A DNA stretch of 64,000 nucleotides, taken from contig JADJVN010000046.1 in assembly GCA_016710585.1 (NCBI GenBank), positions 186,001 through 250,000 on the forward strand, written 5' to 3'. Of the stretch, positions 8,979 to 16,953 are shown piece by piece. The DNA comes from Saprospiraceae bacterium. GTDB lineage: Bacteria > Bacteroidota > Bacteroidia > Chitinophagales > Saprospiraceae. Below the pieces are notes generated by a model, which was not told where the DNA came from, did no database searches, and saw only the letters and a program-made list of their open reading frames with translations. Position 1 is the first letter of the stretch, and each line of letters begins with the position of its first letter. A program made the translations under genes and the position numbers.

Positions 8979-9410
8979 ATGGTAAAGAATTTTTTCATAC
9001 AAGGCGCTATTTCTGCGGATTTTATCAGTAGAGAAATTGCAAAACATCACACAAAAAAGACAATTGGTGCACATAGTATTTTTCTTGGACAAGTGCGAGA
9101 AGATATAATAAATTCAAAATTTGTAAAGGCAATTGAATATTCTACTTATGAGGCAATGGCTTTTGATCAGATGAATATTCTACGAGAAGATATATTTAAC
9201 AAATATGAGTTGAGTTGTATGCATATTTTTCATAGTTTGGGTCTTGTGAATGCAGGTGATATTTCATTATTTGTTTTTGTATCATCAAAACATAGACGCA
9301 TTGCTTTTGATGCATGTGAGGAAGTAGTAGAATTAGTAAAGAGCAAACTCCCTATTTGGGGAAAAGAGATATTTCATGATAATTCGTATAATTGGAAAGT
9401 AAATCATTAA
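8979..9410 (+). CDS. moaE: Molybdopterin synthase catalytic subunit MoaE
   Basis: MoaE pairs with MoaD to convert cPMP to molybdopterin. The 143-residue product shows the family core: GAHSIFLGQVR (about 31-41), AIEYSTYEAMA, the I-HSLG-V-AGD segment, and SSKHRRIAFDACE near the C-terminus, with the catalytic lysine in KSKLPIWGKE. I take the ATG at 8979; a TTG at 8973 overlaps the moeB stop. Its TAA overlaps the ATG of the next gene (TAATG), which suggests translational coupling. Confidence 0.94.
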   Translation: MVKNFFIQGAISADFISREIAKHHTKKTIGAHSIFLGQVREDIINSKFVKAIEYSTYEAMAFDQMNILREDIFNKYELSCMHIFHSLGLVNAGDISLFVFVSSKHRRIAFDACEEVVELVKSKLPIWGKEIFHDNSYNWKVNH

Positions 9411-10318
9411 TGGTCAATATAATTAATAAAAACCACACTCATAGAACAGCCATTGCGGAGGCTATCGTTACTGTTTCTACTTTAGAAACAATACATGCTA
9501 TTTTAGAGAAAAAAGTGCCAAAAGGAGATGTGTTTGAAAGTGCAAGGGTTGCTGGATTGTTTGGAATAAAGAAAACAAGTGAATTAATCCCAGATTGTCA
9601 TCCTTTGCCTATTGAATTTGCTTCTGTCCAGTTTGAGATAAATGATTTGATTATTCGAATACGAGTTGAAGTTCAAACTATTTATAAAACAGGTGTTGAG
9701 GTTGAAGCAATGCATGGTGCCTCAATTAGTGCACTAACTATCTACGATATGCTTAAACCTATTGATAAACTCATAACGATTTCAAATATAAGATTGATAT
9801 CAAAAAAAGGTGGCAAATCGGATTTCATGATATCAGAAAGTGAAGCTCTTTCAGCGGCGATTGTTATTTGTTCAGATTCTGCTTGTAAGGATCCAAGTAT
9901 TGATTCAACTAGCTCTGTTATAAGCGATTTTCTTATTAAGCTTGGAGTCAATGTCATAGGAAAAGAAATTATTCCAGATGAAATTGATTTGATTCAAGAA
10001 AAATTGAAATATTATGTTGATCAAAAAACCTCATTAATTGTTTTTTCTGGGGGCACCGGACTTTCTAAACGGGATGTCACGCCAGAGGCATTGTTGCCTT
10101 TATTTGATAGAGAGGTTCCAGGAATTATGGAAGCAGCTAGACAATATGGTCAGCACCGTATGCCTTTTGCAATGCTATCTAGAAGCGTTGCTGGAATTAT
10201 TAACCAAACATTAATATTGGCTTTCCCGGGATCAACTAATGCAACAAAAGAATACTTATCTGCCATTTTTCCACAAGTTTTGCATGCTTTTAAAGTGATG
10301 AAAGGGGAGAGACACTGA
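9410..10318 (+). CDS. moaCB: Bifunctional MoaC-MoaB fusion protein
   Basis: Residues 1-~145 are MoaC (cPMP synthase), with CHPLPIEFASVQF and GVEVEAMHGASISALTIYDM. Residues ~155-300 are a MoaB/MogA domain, with FSGGTGLSKRDVTPEAL and AFPGS. The MoaC half makes cPMP from the MoaA product; MoaB/MogA-type domains adenylate molybdopterin before MoeA acts. The fusion joins a first-step and a late-step activity in one chain. MoaC/MoaB fusions are known from some Bacteroidota. The ATG at 9410 overlaps the moaE stop; an upstream TTG at 9392 is less likely. It is the last gene of the operon. Confidence 0.93.
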   Translation: MVNIINKNHTHRTAIAEAIVTVSTLETIHAILEKKVPKGDVFESARVAGLFGIKKTSELIPDCHPLPIEFASVQFEINDLIIRIRVEVQTIYKTGVEVEAMHGASISALTIYDMLKPIDKLITISNIRLISKKGGKSDFMISESEALSAAIVICSDSACKDPSIDSTSSVISDFLIKLGVNVIGKEIIPDEIDLIQEKLKYYVDQKTSLIVFSGGTGLSKRDVTPEALLPLFDREVPGIMEAARQYGQHRMPFAMLSRSVAGIINQTLILAFPGSTNATKEYLSAIFPQVLHAFKVMKGERH

Positions 10319-10322
10319 AACT

Positions 10323-10364
10323 AATAGCTTTATTTTGAGAACTTTAAGCTAAATTGGAGCTATT
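10323..10364 (+). terminator. Possible terminator after the molybdenum-cofactor operon
   Basis: A seven-base stem (AATAGCT at 10323-10329 with AGCTATT at 10358-10364) with a long loop is followed by a T-rich stretch. The position just after moaCB fits; the long loop makes it weak. Confidence 0.35.
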
Positions 10365-10388
10365 TTATTGAATAATTGATTTTTTTTA

Positions 10389-10396
10389 TATATTTG
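10389..10396 (+). promoter_or_regulatory. -7 promoter box (TATATTTG) for rpsO
   Basis: Exact TAnnTTTG match with a TTG at 10368-10370, about 18 bases upstream, as -33 element. The rpsO ATG is 56 bases downstream, leaving room for a leader of ~50 bases. Confidence 0.6.
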
Positions 10397-10451
10397 CACC
10401 GCTAATCAAGATCTTAGAGATCATATTTGGTAATTTAATATTATTTTTAAA

Positions 10452-10727
10452 ATGAGTGCTTATTTAACTTTAGAAAAAAAAGCGGAAATTTTCAAACAAT
10501 TTGGAGGATCAGAAACTAATACTGGTTCTATTGAAGCTCAGATTGCGTTATTTACTTATAGAATTCAGTCTCTTTCGGAGCATCTGAACACAAACCGTAA
10601 AGACCATTCCTGCCGAAGATCCCTATTGCATATGGTAGGAAAAAGAAAGCAACTTCTTAATTATCTCCACCATAAGGATCTTTCCCGTTATAAAGCAGTG
10701 TTGGATAAGCTTGGCTTAAGAAAATAG
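10452..10727 (+). CDS. rpsO: Ribosomal protein S15
   Basis: S15 binds 16S rRNA early in assembly of the 30S platform. The 91-residue product has normal length and the family core: FGGSETNTGSIEAQIALFT (about 17-35), RIQSLSEHLNTNRKDHSCRRSLLHMVGKRKQLLNYL and a basic C-terminus. It lies immediately upstream of pnp, the same order as in E. coli, with a structured intergenic region between them. Confidence 0.97.
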   Translation: MSAYLTLEKKAEIFKQFGGSETNTGSIEAQIALFTYRIQSLSEHLNTNRKDHSCRRSLLHMVGKRKQLLNYLHHKDLSRYKAVLDKLGLRK

Positions 10728-10737
10728 TTCCAAATCT

Positions 10738-10818
10738 TTAAGGCTGATGCCTTAATTAAAATTCGGCTATTCAGAGGAAAGATTGATCCCCAAGCGAAAA
10801 GATCAATGACTGAATTTT
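10738..10818 (+). promoter_or_regulatory. Structured RNA region between rpsO and pnp (possible processing site)
   Basis: Two hairpins can be drawn. The first is a perfect seven-base stem with a four-base loop (TTAAGGC at 10738-10744, GCCTTAA at 10749-10755) with no T-run after it. The second is a longer bulged stem: AAAATTCGG (10758-10766) pairs with CTGAATTTT (10810-10818), enclosing ATTGATC (10782-10788) paired with GATCAAT (10801-10807). In E. coli the pnp leader has an RNase III-cut hairpin used for PNPase autoregulation. The same role here is inferred from position and shape only. Confidence 0.5.
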
Positions 10819-10858
10819 GGATACCGGCTTATATTAAACAATTTAAAATTTAATTGTC

Positions 10859-12985
10859 ATGGGTCAACAAATTCCATTTCAGTCATCATTTCGTTTACCT
10901 AATGGTCAAGAAGTAATTCTTGAAACAGGAAAATTAGGAACACAAGCAAACGGATCCGCAGTAGTTAAATGTGGAGATACAATGCTATTTGCATCAGTGG
11001 TTTCCAATAAGGATATCAAAGAAGGTCAGGATTTCTTTCCGCTTTCAGTAGATTATCAAGAAAAATTTGCTGCTGCTGGAAAAATTCCAGGAAATTTTTT
11101 CCGCAGAGAAACAAAACTTTCAGATTACGAAATACTTGTATCAAGAATGGTGGATCGCACCATGCGTCCATTGTTTCCAGATACATATCTAAATGAAACA
11201 CAAGTCATCATTAATCTTATTTCAGGAGATGCAGAGACGATGCCAGATGCACTAGCTGGCTTAGCGGCTTCAACAGCAATGACTTGTTCCGATATTCCAT
11301 TTGAAGGCCCCATTTCTGAAGTTAGAGTAGCAAAAATTGATGGAAAGTTTGTTGTCAATCCAAAGCGTTCTGAACTTAAAAATGCTGACTTAGATATTAT
11401 CATTGGTGCTTCTATCAGTAATCTTATGATGGTAGAAGGAGAATGCAAAGAGGTCGATGAGTCTGACATGTTAGAGGCAATCAAGATAGGTCATGAAGCA
11501 ATTAAGGTTCAATGTGAAGCGCAGTTAGTTTTAGCTGCAAAACTTGGTGAAAAAGTAAGCAAGAAAAGAGATATTTTGGTTTTCGAAGAAAACCTTGAAA
11601 TAAAGAATTACTTAAATGAAAACGCAGCTGCAAAAATCAAGGAAATTGCAGCTAGTGCGTCTGAAAAACAAGACAGAAAAAATGCTTTCGATGCTGTCTT
11701 GAAGGAATGTTCTGAAGCTTTGAAATTGGAAAATGGAGAAGATTGGCATAAAGAGAATGCAAAGACTATTAGTGCTTATTATGATAAATTGAAAAAGCAT
11801 ATCGTCAGGATGCTCGTTCTTGAGACAGGAAAGAGACTTGATGGAAGAGGTACTAAAGACATTAGACATATCTGGACAGAAGTCGCATACCTTCCTGCAA
11901 CTCATGGTTCAGCAATTTTTACAAGAGGTGAAACTCAATCATTAACTACCGTCACACTTGGTACAAAAGATGATGAAATGCTTATCGATAATGCCTTAGA
12001 TAGAAGAGATGAGAATTTCTTTTTACATTATAACTTTCCTCCATATTCTGTAGGTGAGGCAAAGCCAATGCGTGCACCAGGAAGACGTGAAGTTGGACAT
12101 GCCAATCTTGCTGGAAGATCTTTGAAGCAAATCATGCCTGAAAATTTTCCTTACACAGTAAGAATTGTTTCCGATATATTAGAATCAAATGGTTCATCAT
12201 CAATGGCAACTGTTTGTGCAGGTTCACTGGCACTTATGGATGCTGGAGTACCTGTTAAATCTGGAATTTCTGGAATTGCAATGGGTTTGATCACAGAAGA
12301 TGGTAAAACAGCAATCCTTTCAGATATCTTAGGCGATGAAGATGCTTTGGGAGATATGGACTTTAAAGTTACAGGGACTCGTAAAGGGATTACTGGTACT
12401 CAGATGGACATGAAGATCGATGGATTATCTTATGAGTTGTTGGCTGAAGCATTGGCTCAAGCCAAAGCTGGTAGAATGCACATCCTAGATAAGATGGAAG
12501 AGACGATTAAAGTACCTAATGATGATTTCAAGCCTCATGCACCAAGGATTGTAGAAGTGATTATTGATAAAAGCTTTATTGGAGCGGTGATTGGACCAGG
12601 TGGAAAAATCATTCAGGAGATCCAAGCGAAGACAGGAACTAAAATTAGTATAGAGGAAAAAGACGATAAAGGCTATGTAAATATTGCTTCAAATAATAAA
12701 GATTCGATAGATGCCGCTGTGAAAATCGTTAAGGGTATAGCTTTTACCCCTGAAGTTGGCGAAGTGTATGATGCAAAAGTAGTTTCTATATTCCCATATG
12801 GAGCATTTGTTGATTTCCATGGCAAAAGTGGATTACTTCATGTAAGCGAAATTTCACATGAGCGAATAGATAAAGTGGAAGACGCATTGAAAGTTGGCGA
12901 GATTATTCAAGTTAAACTTATTGGAACCGATCCAAAAACAAACAAGCTTAGACTTTCTCGCAAGGCAATAATGCCAAGAAAGTAA
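10859..12985 (+). CDS. pnp: Polyribonucleotide nucleotidyltransferase (PNPase)
   Basis: PNPase degrades RNA 3' to 5' with phosphate and is part of the mRNA decay machinery. The 708-residue chain has the standard order: a first RNase PH domain, a helical linker, and a second RNase PH domain (about 320-545, with RLDGRGTKDIR, RGETQSL, FPPYSVGE and DILGDEDALGDMDFKV). A KH domain (about 560-610, VIGPGGKIIQEIQ) and an S1 domain (about 625-695, ending LRLSRKA) follow. All core motifs are present. It is probably co-transcribed with rpsO and may be controlled through the intergenic structure. Confidence 0.97.
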   Translation: MGQQIPFQSSFRLPNGQEVILETGKLGTQANGSAVVKCGDTMLFASVVSNKDIKEGQDFFPLSVDYQEKFAAAGKIPGNFFRRETKLSDYEILVSRMVDRTMRPLFPDTYLNETQVIINLISGDAETMPDALAGLAASTAMTCSDIPFEGPISEVRVAKIDGKFVVNPKRSELKNADLDIIIGASISNLMMVEGECKEVDESDMLEAIKIGHEAIKVQCEAQLVLAAKLGEKVSKKRDILVFEENLEIKNYLNENAAAKIKEIAASASEKQDRKNAFDAVLKECSEALKLENGEDWHKENAKTISAYYDKLKKHIVRMLVLETGKRLDGRGTKDIRHIWTEVAYLPATHGSAIFTRGETQSLTTVTLGTKDDEMLIDNALDRRDENFFLHYNFPPYSVGEAKPMRAPGRREVGHANLAGRSLKQIMPENFPYTVRIVSDILESNGSSSMATVCAGSLALMDAGVPVKSGISGIAMGLITEDGKTAILSDILGDEDALGDMDFKVTGTRKGITGTQMDMKIDGLSYELLAEALAQAKAGRMHILDKMEETIKVPNDDFKPHAPRIVEVIIDKSFIGAVIGPGGKIIQEIQAKTGTKISIEEKDDKGYVNIASNNKDSIDAAVKIVKGIAFTPEVGEVYDAKVVSIFPYGAFVDFHGKSGLLHVSEISHERIDKVEDALKVGEIIQVKLIGTDPKTNKLRLSRKAIMPRK

Positions 12986-13084
12986 ACTATACAGTTAATT
13001 AAAAGCTAAAATTCGATTTTATTGCCTTTTCATGGCACTTTTTACGTTTAAATAGGATTATTTAAATATATAAAGTATTGTATA

Positions 13085-13945
13085 ATGCGGCAATTAAAAA
13101 TTTCTAATAGAATCACTTCCAGAGAAAGTGCAGCTTTGGATAAGTATCTATCTGAAATTTCTCGAATAGATCCTTTAACTCCAGAAAGAGAAGTAGAAGT
13201 CGTTAAAAAATTTAAAACTGGAGATTTCAATGCCTTAGATTTATTAGTCAAGTCAAATTTAAAATTTGTCATTTCTGTGGCAAAACAATATCAGAATAAT
13301 GGACTCACCTTAAATGATTTGATTAATGAAGGGAATATTGGTTTGCTCAAAGCTGCAAGGCGATTTGACGAGACAAAAGGATTTAAGTTTATTACTTATG
13401 CTGTATGGTGGATTCGTCAATCTATTCTCCAAGCAATTGTAGAGAATTCAAGGATGATTCGATTGCCATACAACAAACACCATCTTCAAAATCAAATTTA
13501 TGAAAAAAATCAATCGTTTCTTCAAGAATTTGAGAGAGAGCCAAGCCCTGAAGAGTTATCAGAAAAATATGATATTGGGATAGATGATATTTATACGATG
13601 CTGAATTCAAATTCACGACACGTATCTTTAGATGAACCCCTTGGTGCTGAAGATGGATCCTTGTCTATGATGGATACATTAGGTGATGAATCAATGGAAA
13701 GTCCAGATATGAAAGTCATTCAAGACTCAATGAATGAACAGCTTCGATTTAATTTAAAAAGATTGGCTCCTAGAGAAAGAGAAGTACTCGAAGATTTATT
13801 TGGGTTGACAGATGGTCAAGCTAAAAAACTTGAAGATGTTGCTGAACTACATGGCATTTCAATCGAGAGGGTGCGACAAATCAAAGAACATGCTTTTAGA
13901 AGGTTAAAACGCAATTTCAAAAGCAGTAATTATCAACCTTATTGA
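13085..13945 (+). CDS. rpoD: Primary sigma factor of the short Bacteroidota RpoD type
   Basis: The 286-residue sigma-70 protein begins MRQLKISNRITSRES, typical of the Bacteroidota housekeeping sigma. It lacks the long region 1.1 and non-conserved insert of E. coli RpoD. Region 2 is clear (LINEGNIGLLKAARRFDETKGFKFITYAVWWIRQSI), then region 3 (RLPYNKHH onward) and region 4 with the helix-turn-helix (AELHGISIERVRQIKEHAFRRL). Region 2.4 should recognise the TAnnTTTG box found before many genes here. It starts 99 bases after pnp, and the next gene begins 14 bases after its stop. Confidence 0.95.
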   Translation: MRQLKISNRITSRESAALDKYLSEISRIDPLTPEREVEVVKKFKTGDFNALDLLVKSNLKFVISVAKQYQNNGLTLNDLINEGNIGLLKAARRFDETKGFKFITYAVWWIRQSILQAIVENSRMIRLPYNKHHLQNQIYEKNQSFLQEFEREPSPEELSEKYDIGIDDIYTMLNSNSRHVSLDEPLGAEDGSLSMMDTLGDESMESPDMKVIQDSMNEQLRFNLKRLAPREREVLEDLFGLTDGQAKKLEDVAELHGISIERVRQIKEHAFRRLKRNFKSSNYQPY

Positions 13946-13959
13946 GATTATTCACTTTA

Positions 13960-15370
13960 ATGAAAAAAAATAACGCCCTTGTTCTAATTGTCTTAGCTCT
14001 CCTTATTACAATATTTTTACCTTCGCTTGTGCATCAAGGGATGTTTTTGGACGGTATTACCTACAGTGCTATTTCAAAGAATTTGGCATCGGGGATTGGA
14101 AGTTGTTTTGCGCCACATTATACTAAAATTTTGTTCCCTAGTTTTTATGAACATCCGCCTCTTGTATTTATTATTCAATCTTATTTTTTTTTTAGTTTTA
14201 GGAGATGGTTTTTATACTGAGAAATTATTTTCTCTGGTAGTAATTTTATTTACTGTTTATGGAATTGTATTGTGTTGGAGGCTATTGAGTGAAGGTGAAG
14301 CTGAGAGAAATAACTATTGGATTCCTATTTTATTTTGGCTTATTATTCCAATTGTAGCATGGTCTTATAAAAATAATCTATTGGAGAATGTAACTGGATT
14401 ATTTAGTCTTTTTGCAGTTTATTTTTTATTGAGCGCATTGATTTATTCAAGAAATTTATTACTTTTTCCTGCCAGTCTATTTATTTTTTTAGCCTTTCTG
14501 TCCAAGGGATTTGTAGGATTGTTTCCGATCACAGTTCCTTTTGTTTATGCGGCTCTATATGGTTCTTGGAAAAAAGCAATGTTCAATTCTTTAGTTATTA
14601 TTGTTTGTCTATTTTGTTTTTTTGTTGGGATGTATTTATTATTTCCTGAGCTCATTATTAATCTCAAATTTTATTTCACTCAACAGCTTTTACCTGCGTT
14701 GCAAAATAAGCGAGAGATTACTACATCTTATCGATTCAAACTGATTTTTGATTTGTTATTAGATCTATCCATTTCAATAATTTTATTGATTGGTTTCTGG
14801 TATTATGAATGGAAAAATCATGTTAGAACAATTGAGTATAAAAATAAAAAATTTCTACTTTTCATATTTATTGCATTGACCGCTTCTATTCCCTTATAAT
14901 TTCATTAAAACAAAGAAAATTTTATCTTATTCCATCCATTCCTTTTTATGCACTTTCATTTGGGTTTTTATTGCATCAAGCGATCCTTGTTCAATTAAAT
15001 AAATTACCAGAAATTAGTTTTAAAATTATAAAGTACTTGAGTTATGGCTTAATTGGATTTATATTTGTTTACTCAATATTTTCATTTTGGAAATTATTCT
15101 AGAGATAAAGAAATTTTAAAAGATATACAACAATTATCTAAACACATACCTGAAGGTAGTATATTGTCAACTTCACAAGATTTATGTACTGATTGGGCAT
15201 TGATAGCTTACCTTTCAAGATTTGGCTATCTCAGTTTGGATTGTTCCAATGAACATAAATTTCTTCTGCTTGATCGGAATTCCAATAAGAATATTTCTGA
15301 TAAGTTCAAACTTCTTGATCTCAAGTTATCTAGATTTAAAGTTTATCAAATCGAAGAAGAAGTTAAATAA
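13960..15370 (+). pseudogene. PMT/ArnT-type membrane glycosyltransferase, broken by three frameshifts
   Basis: Several frames join into one ~470-residue multi-span protein. The start (MFLDGITYSAISKNLASG, then HPPLVF and E-KLFS) is typical of PMT_2/ArnT-like transferases, which move lipid-linked sugars on the outer face of the inner membrane. The middle is purely hydrophobic and the C-terminus soluble (RDKEILKDIQQLSKHIPEGS). The breaks lie in a run of ten T (14184-14193), near 14891-14895 and near 15091-15100. Three breaks could be assembly errors, since other genes here have the same problem, but true decay cannot be excluded. An in-frame TTG at 13942 overlaps the rpoD stop; the ATG at 13960 is preferred. 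Confidence 0.65.
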
Positions 15371-15413
15371 GAATATAAAGATATATTAGGAATCCTAATC
15401 ATATATTTTTCCT

Positions 15414-15421
15414 TACTTTTG
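15414..15421 (+). promoter_or_regulatory. -7 promoter box (TACTTTTG) for the epimerase-upxY pair
   Basis: Exact TAnnTTTG match 16 bases before the epimerase ATG. No clear -33 TTG is seen at the usual distance. Confidence 0.5.
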
Positions 15422-15437
15422 TACTAATTTTATAAAA

Positions 15438-16406
15438 ATGAAAAATATTTTAGTCACTGGAGGTGCTGGCTTCATTGGATCCAATTTGGTTGAAGATTTG
15501 CTAGAAAATGGATATCATGTCCGCATTTTGGATAATTATTCTAGTGGAAGTCGCGACAACCTAGTTCAATTTCGTTCATTTAGTAATTTTGATGCTTTTG
15601 AAGGTGATATTAGAGATCTACATTCATGTATGCAAGCATGTAATGATATGGATGCAGTAATTCATCTAGCCGCTTTAGGGTCAGTTCCTAGGTCTATCGC
15701 TGAACCTATAAATTCAAATGAAAATAATATCAGTGGCACTTTAAATATGTTGGTTGCTGCAAAAGAAAAGAATATTCAACGTTTTGTTTGTGCTAGTAGC
15801 TCATCGGTGTATGGTAATAAAACAACAGACCTTACTGTTAAGCCACGCTCAGAAAATGATTTTCCCAATCCAGTGTCTCCTTATGCTATTACAAAATATG
15901 GATTGGAATTGTATGCTAGACAGTTCTATCATTTATATGGATTGAAGACTATTGCCATTCGTTTTTTTAATGTTTTTGGCAAAAGACAAAATCCAGAATC
16001 GCAATATGCAGCAGTTATTCCAATTTTTATTACTAAGTTACTTAAAGGAGAAAGACCTACTATATATGGTGACGGCAGCACAAGTCGCGATTTTACTCAT
16101 GTGAGTAACGTTATAGAAGGGTGTAAATTGGCATTAAATGCAGATGAACGTGCCTATGGTGAAGTATTCAATTTGGCATGTGGCAGTAGTATCACTTTAA
16201 ATGAACTATATTATGCTATACAAAAAGAATTGGGCTCTGATATAGAGCCAAACTATGCTGAAGAAAGAAAAGGAGATATTAAGTTTTCATTTGCAGATAT
16301 AACAAAAGCTAATGAACTTCTAGGATATACTATGAAAACAAGTTTTGAGAGTGGGATCAAAAAAACAGTTCAATGGTATAAAGATCAATTTAAGTATAAT
16401 GCCTAA
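15438..16406 (+). CDS. NAD-dependent sugar nucleotide epimerase (extended SDR)
   Basis: The 322-residue protein has an N-terminal Rossmann motif TGGAGFIGSN (7-16), HLAALGSVPRS (about 76-86), SSSSVYG (120-126) and catalytic Tyr149/Lys153 (SPYAITKYGLE). The C-terminal half has the RFFNVFGKRQNP and YGDGSTSRDF segments found in UDP-glucose/UDP-N-acetylglucosamine 4-epimerases of the WbpP/GalE type. It should act on UDP-sugars for surface polysaccharides; exact substrate unknown. It overlaps the following UpxY-like gene by eight bases. Confidence 0.88.
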   Translation: MKNILVTGGAGFIGSNLVEDLLENGYHVRILDNYSSGSRDNLVQFRSFSNFDAFEGDIRDLHSCMQACNDMDAVIHLAALGSVPRSIAEPINSNENNISGTLNMLVAAKEKNIQRFVCASSSSVYGNKTTDLTVKPRSENDFPNPVSPYAITKYGLELYARQFYHLYGLKTIAIRFFNVFGKRQNPESQYAAVIPIFITKLLKGERPTIYGDGSTSRDFTHVSNVIEGCKLALNADERAYGEVFNLACGSSITLNELYYAIQKELGSDIEPNYAEERKGDIKFSFADITKANELLGYTMKTSFESGIKKTVQWYKDQFKYNA

Positions 16407-16905
16407 ACAAGGGGAACAACAGTGGTATGCTTTAAGGGTGAAGGCAAGATCTGAAAAATGGGTCGAAGATCGTGCTTCTTCAATGAATTTTGAAGTATAT
16501 GTACCCATTCAAGAAATTGTAAAAAAGTATGCTAGGAGTAAAAGAATTATTAAAAAACCATTGATAACAGGCATTGTTTTTCTTAGGATTCACAAATCCG
16601 ATTTTAATTCAGTTTTAAGTATTCCTTACGTAGGTCAGTTTATTAAAAACCTAAATAGTCCTGCAGTTATTCCAATATCTGAAATAGACTTACTCAAAAG
16701 AATCACTGGGGAAGTTATTGCAAGCCATTTAATGAATTTTGAATTTGAAGTTGGGGAAAACGTAGAAATTATCTCAGGATCTCTTGCAGGAATGAAAGCG
16801 AAAATAATAAATCTTAAAGGGAAAAGTAGAATAATTATTCAATTGGCCTCCATAGGGTATGGCATGGAAATTAATGTCGAAGCATCAAATTTAATTAGAA
16901 GTTAA
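16399..16905 (+). CDS. UpxY-like NusG paralogue (transcription antiterminator)
   Basis: The ~168-residue protein has a NusG N-terminal domain (QQWYALRVKARSEKWVEDRA, then FEVYVPIQEI, ITGIVFLRI) and a C-terminal KOW domain (about 120-165, VGENVEIISGSLAGMKAKIINLKGKSRI). In Bacteroides such proteins head capsule operons and let RNA polymerase read through them. Here the gene stands after a single epimerase and is followed by convergent uvrC, so no polysaccharide operon lies directly downstream. The start is the ATG at 16399, overlapping the epimerase stop; an upstream ATG at 16345 would lie deep in the epimerase. Confidence 0.82.
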   Translation: MPKQGEQQWYALRVKARSEKWVEDRASSMNFEVYVPIQEIVKKYARSKRIIKKPLITGIVFLRIHKSDFNSVLSIPYVGQFIKNLNSPAVIPISEIDLLKRITGEVIASHLMNFEFEVGENVEIISGSLAGMKAKIINLKGKSRIIIQLASIGYGMEINVEASNLIRS

Positions 16906-16953
16906 TCTGGTAAAAAGCCAAAAGGAGAAAAGTTTTTTGAGATTATAACTTTA

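Noticed and set aside
9392..10318. moaC and moaB as two separate genes
   Set aside because: The frame is continuous with no stop or internal start needed, so a fusion is the direct reading.
13000..13060. Hairpin with T-run after pnp (TTGCC...GGCA)
   Set aside because: The stem has only four or five pairs and the sigma-factor gene follows closely; too weak to call a terminator.
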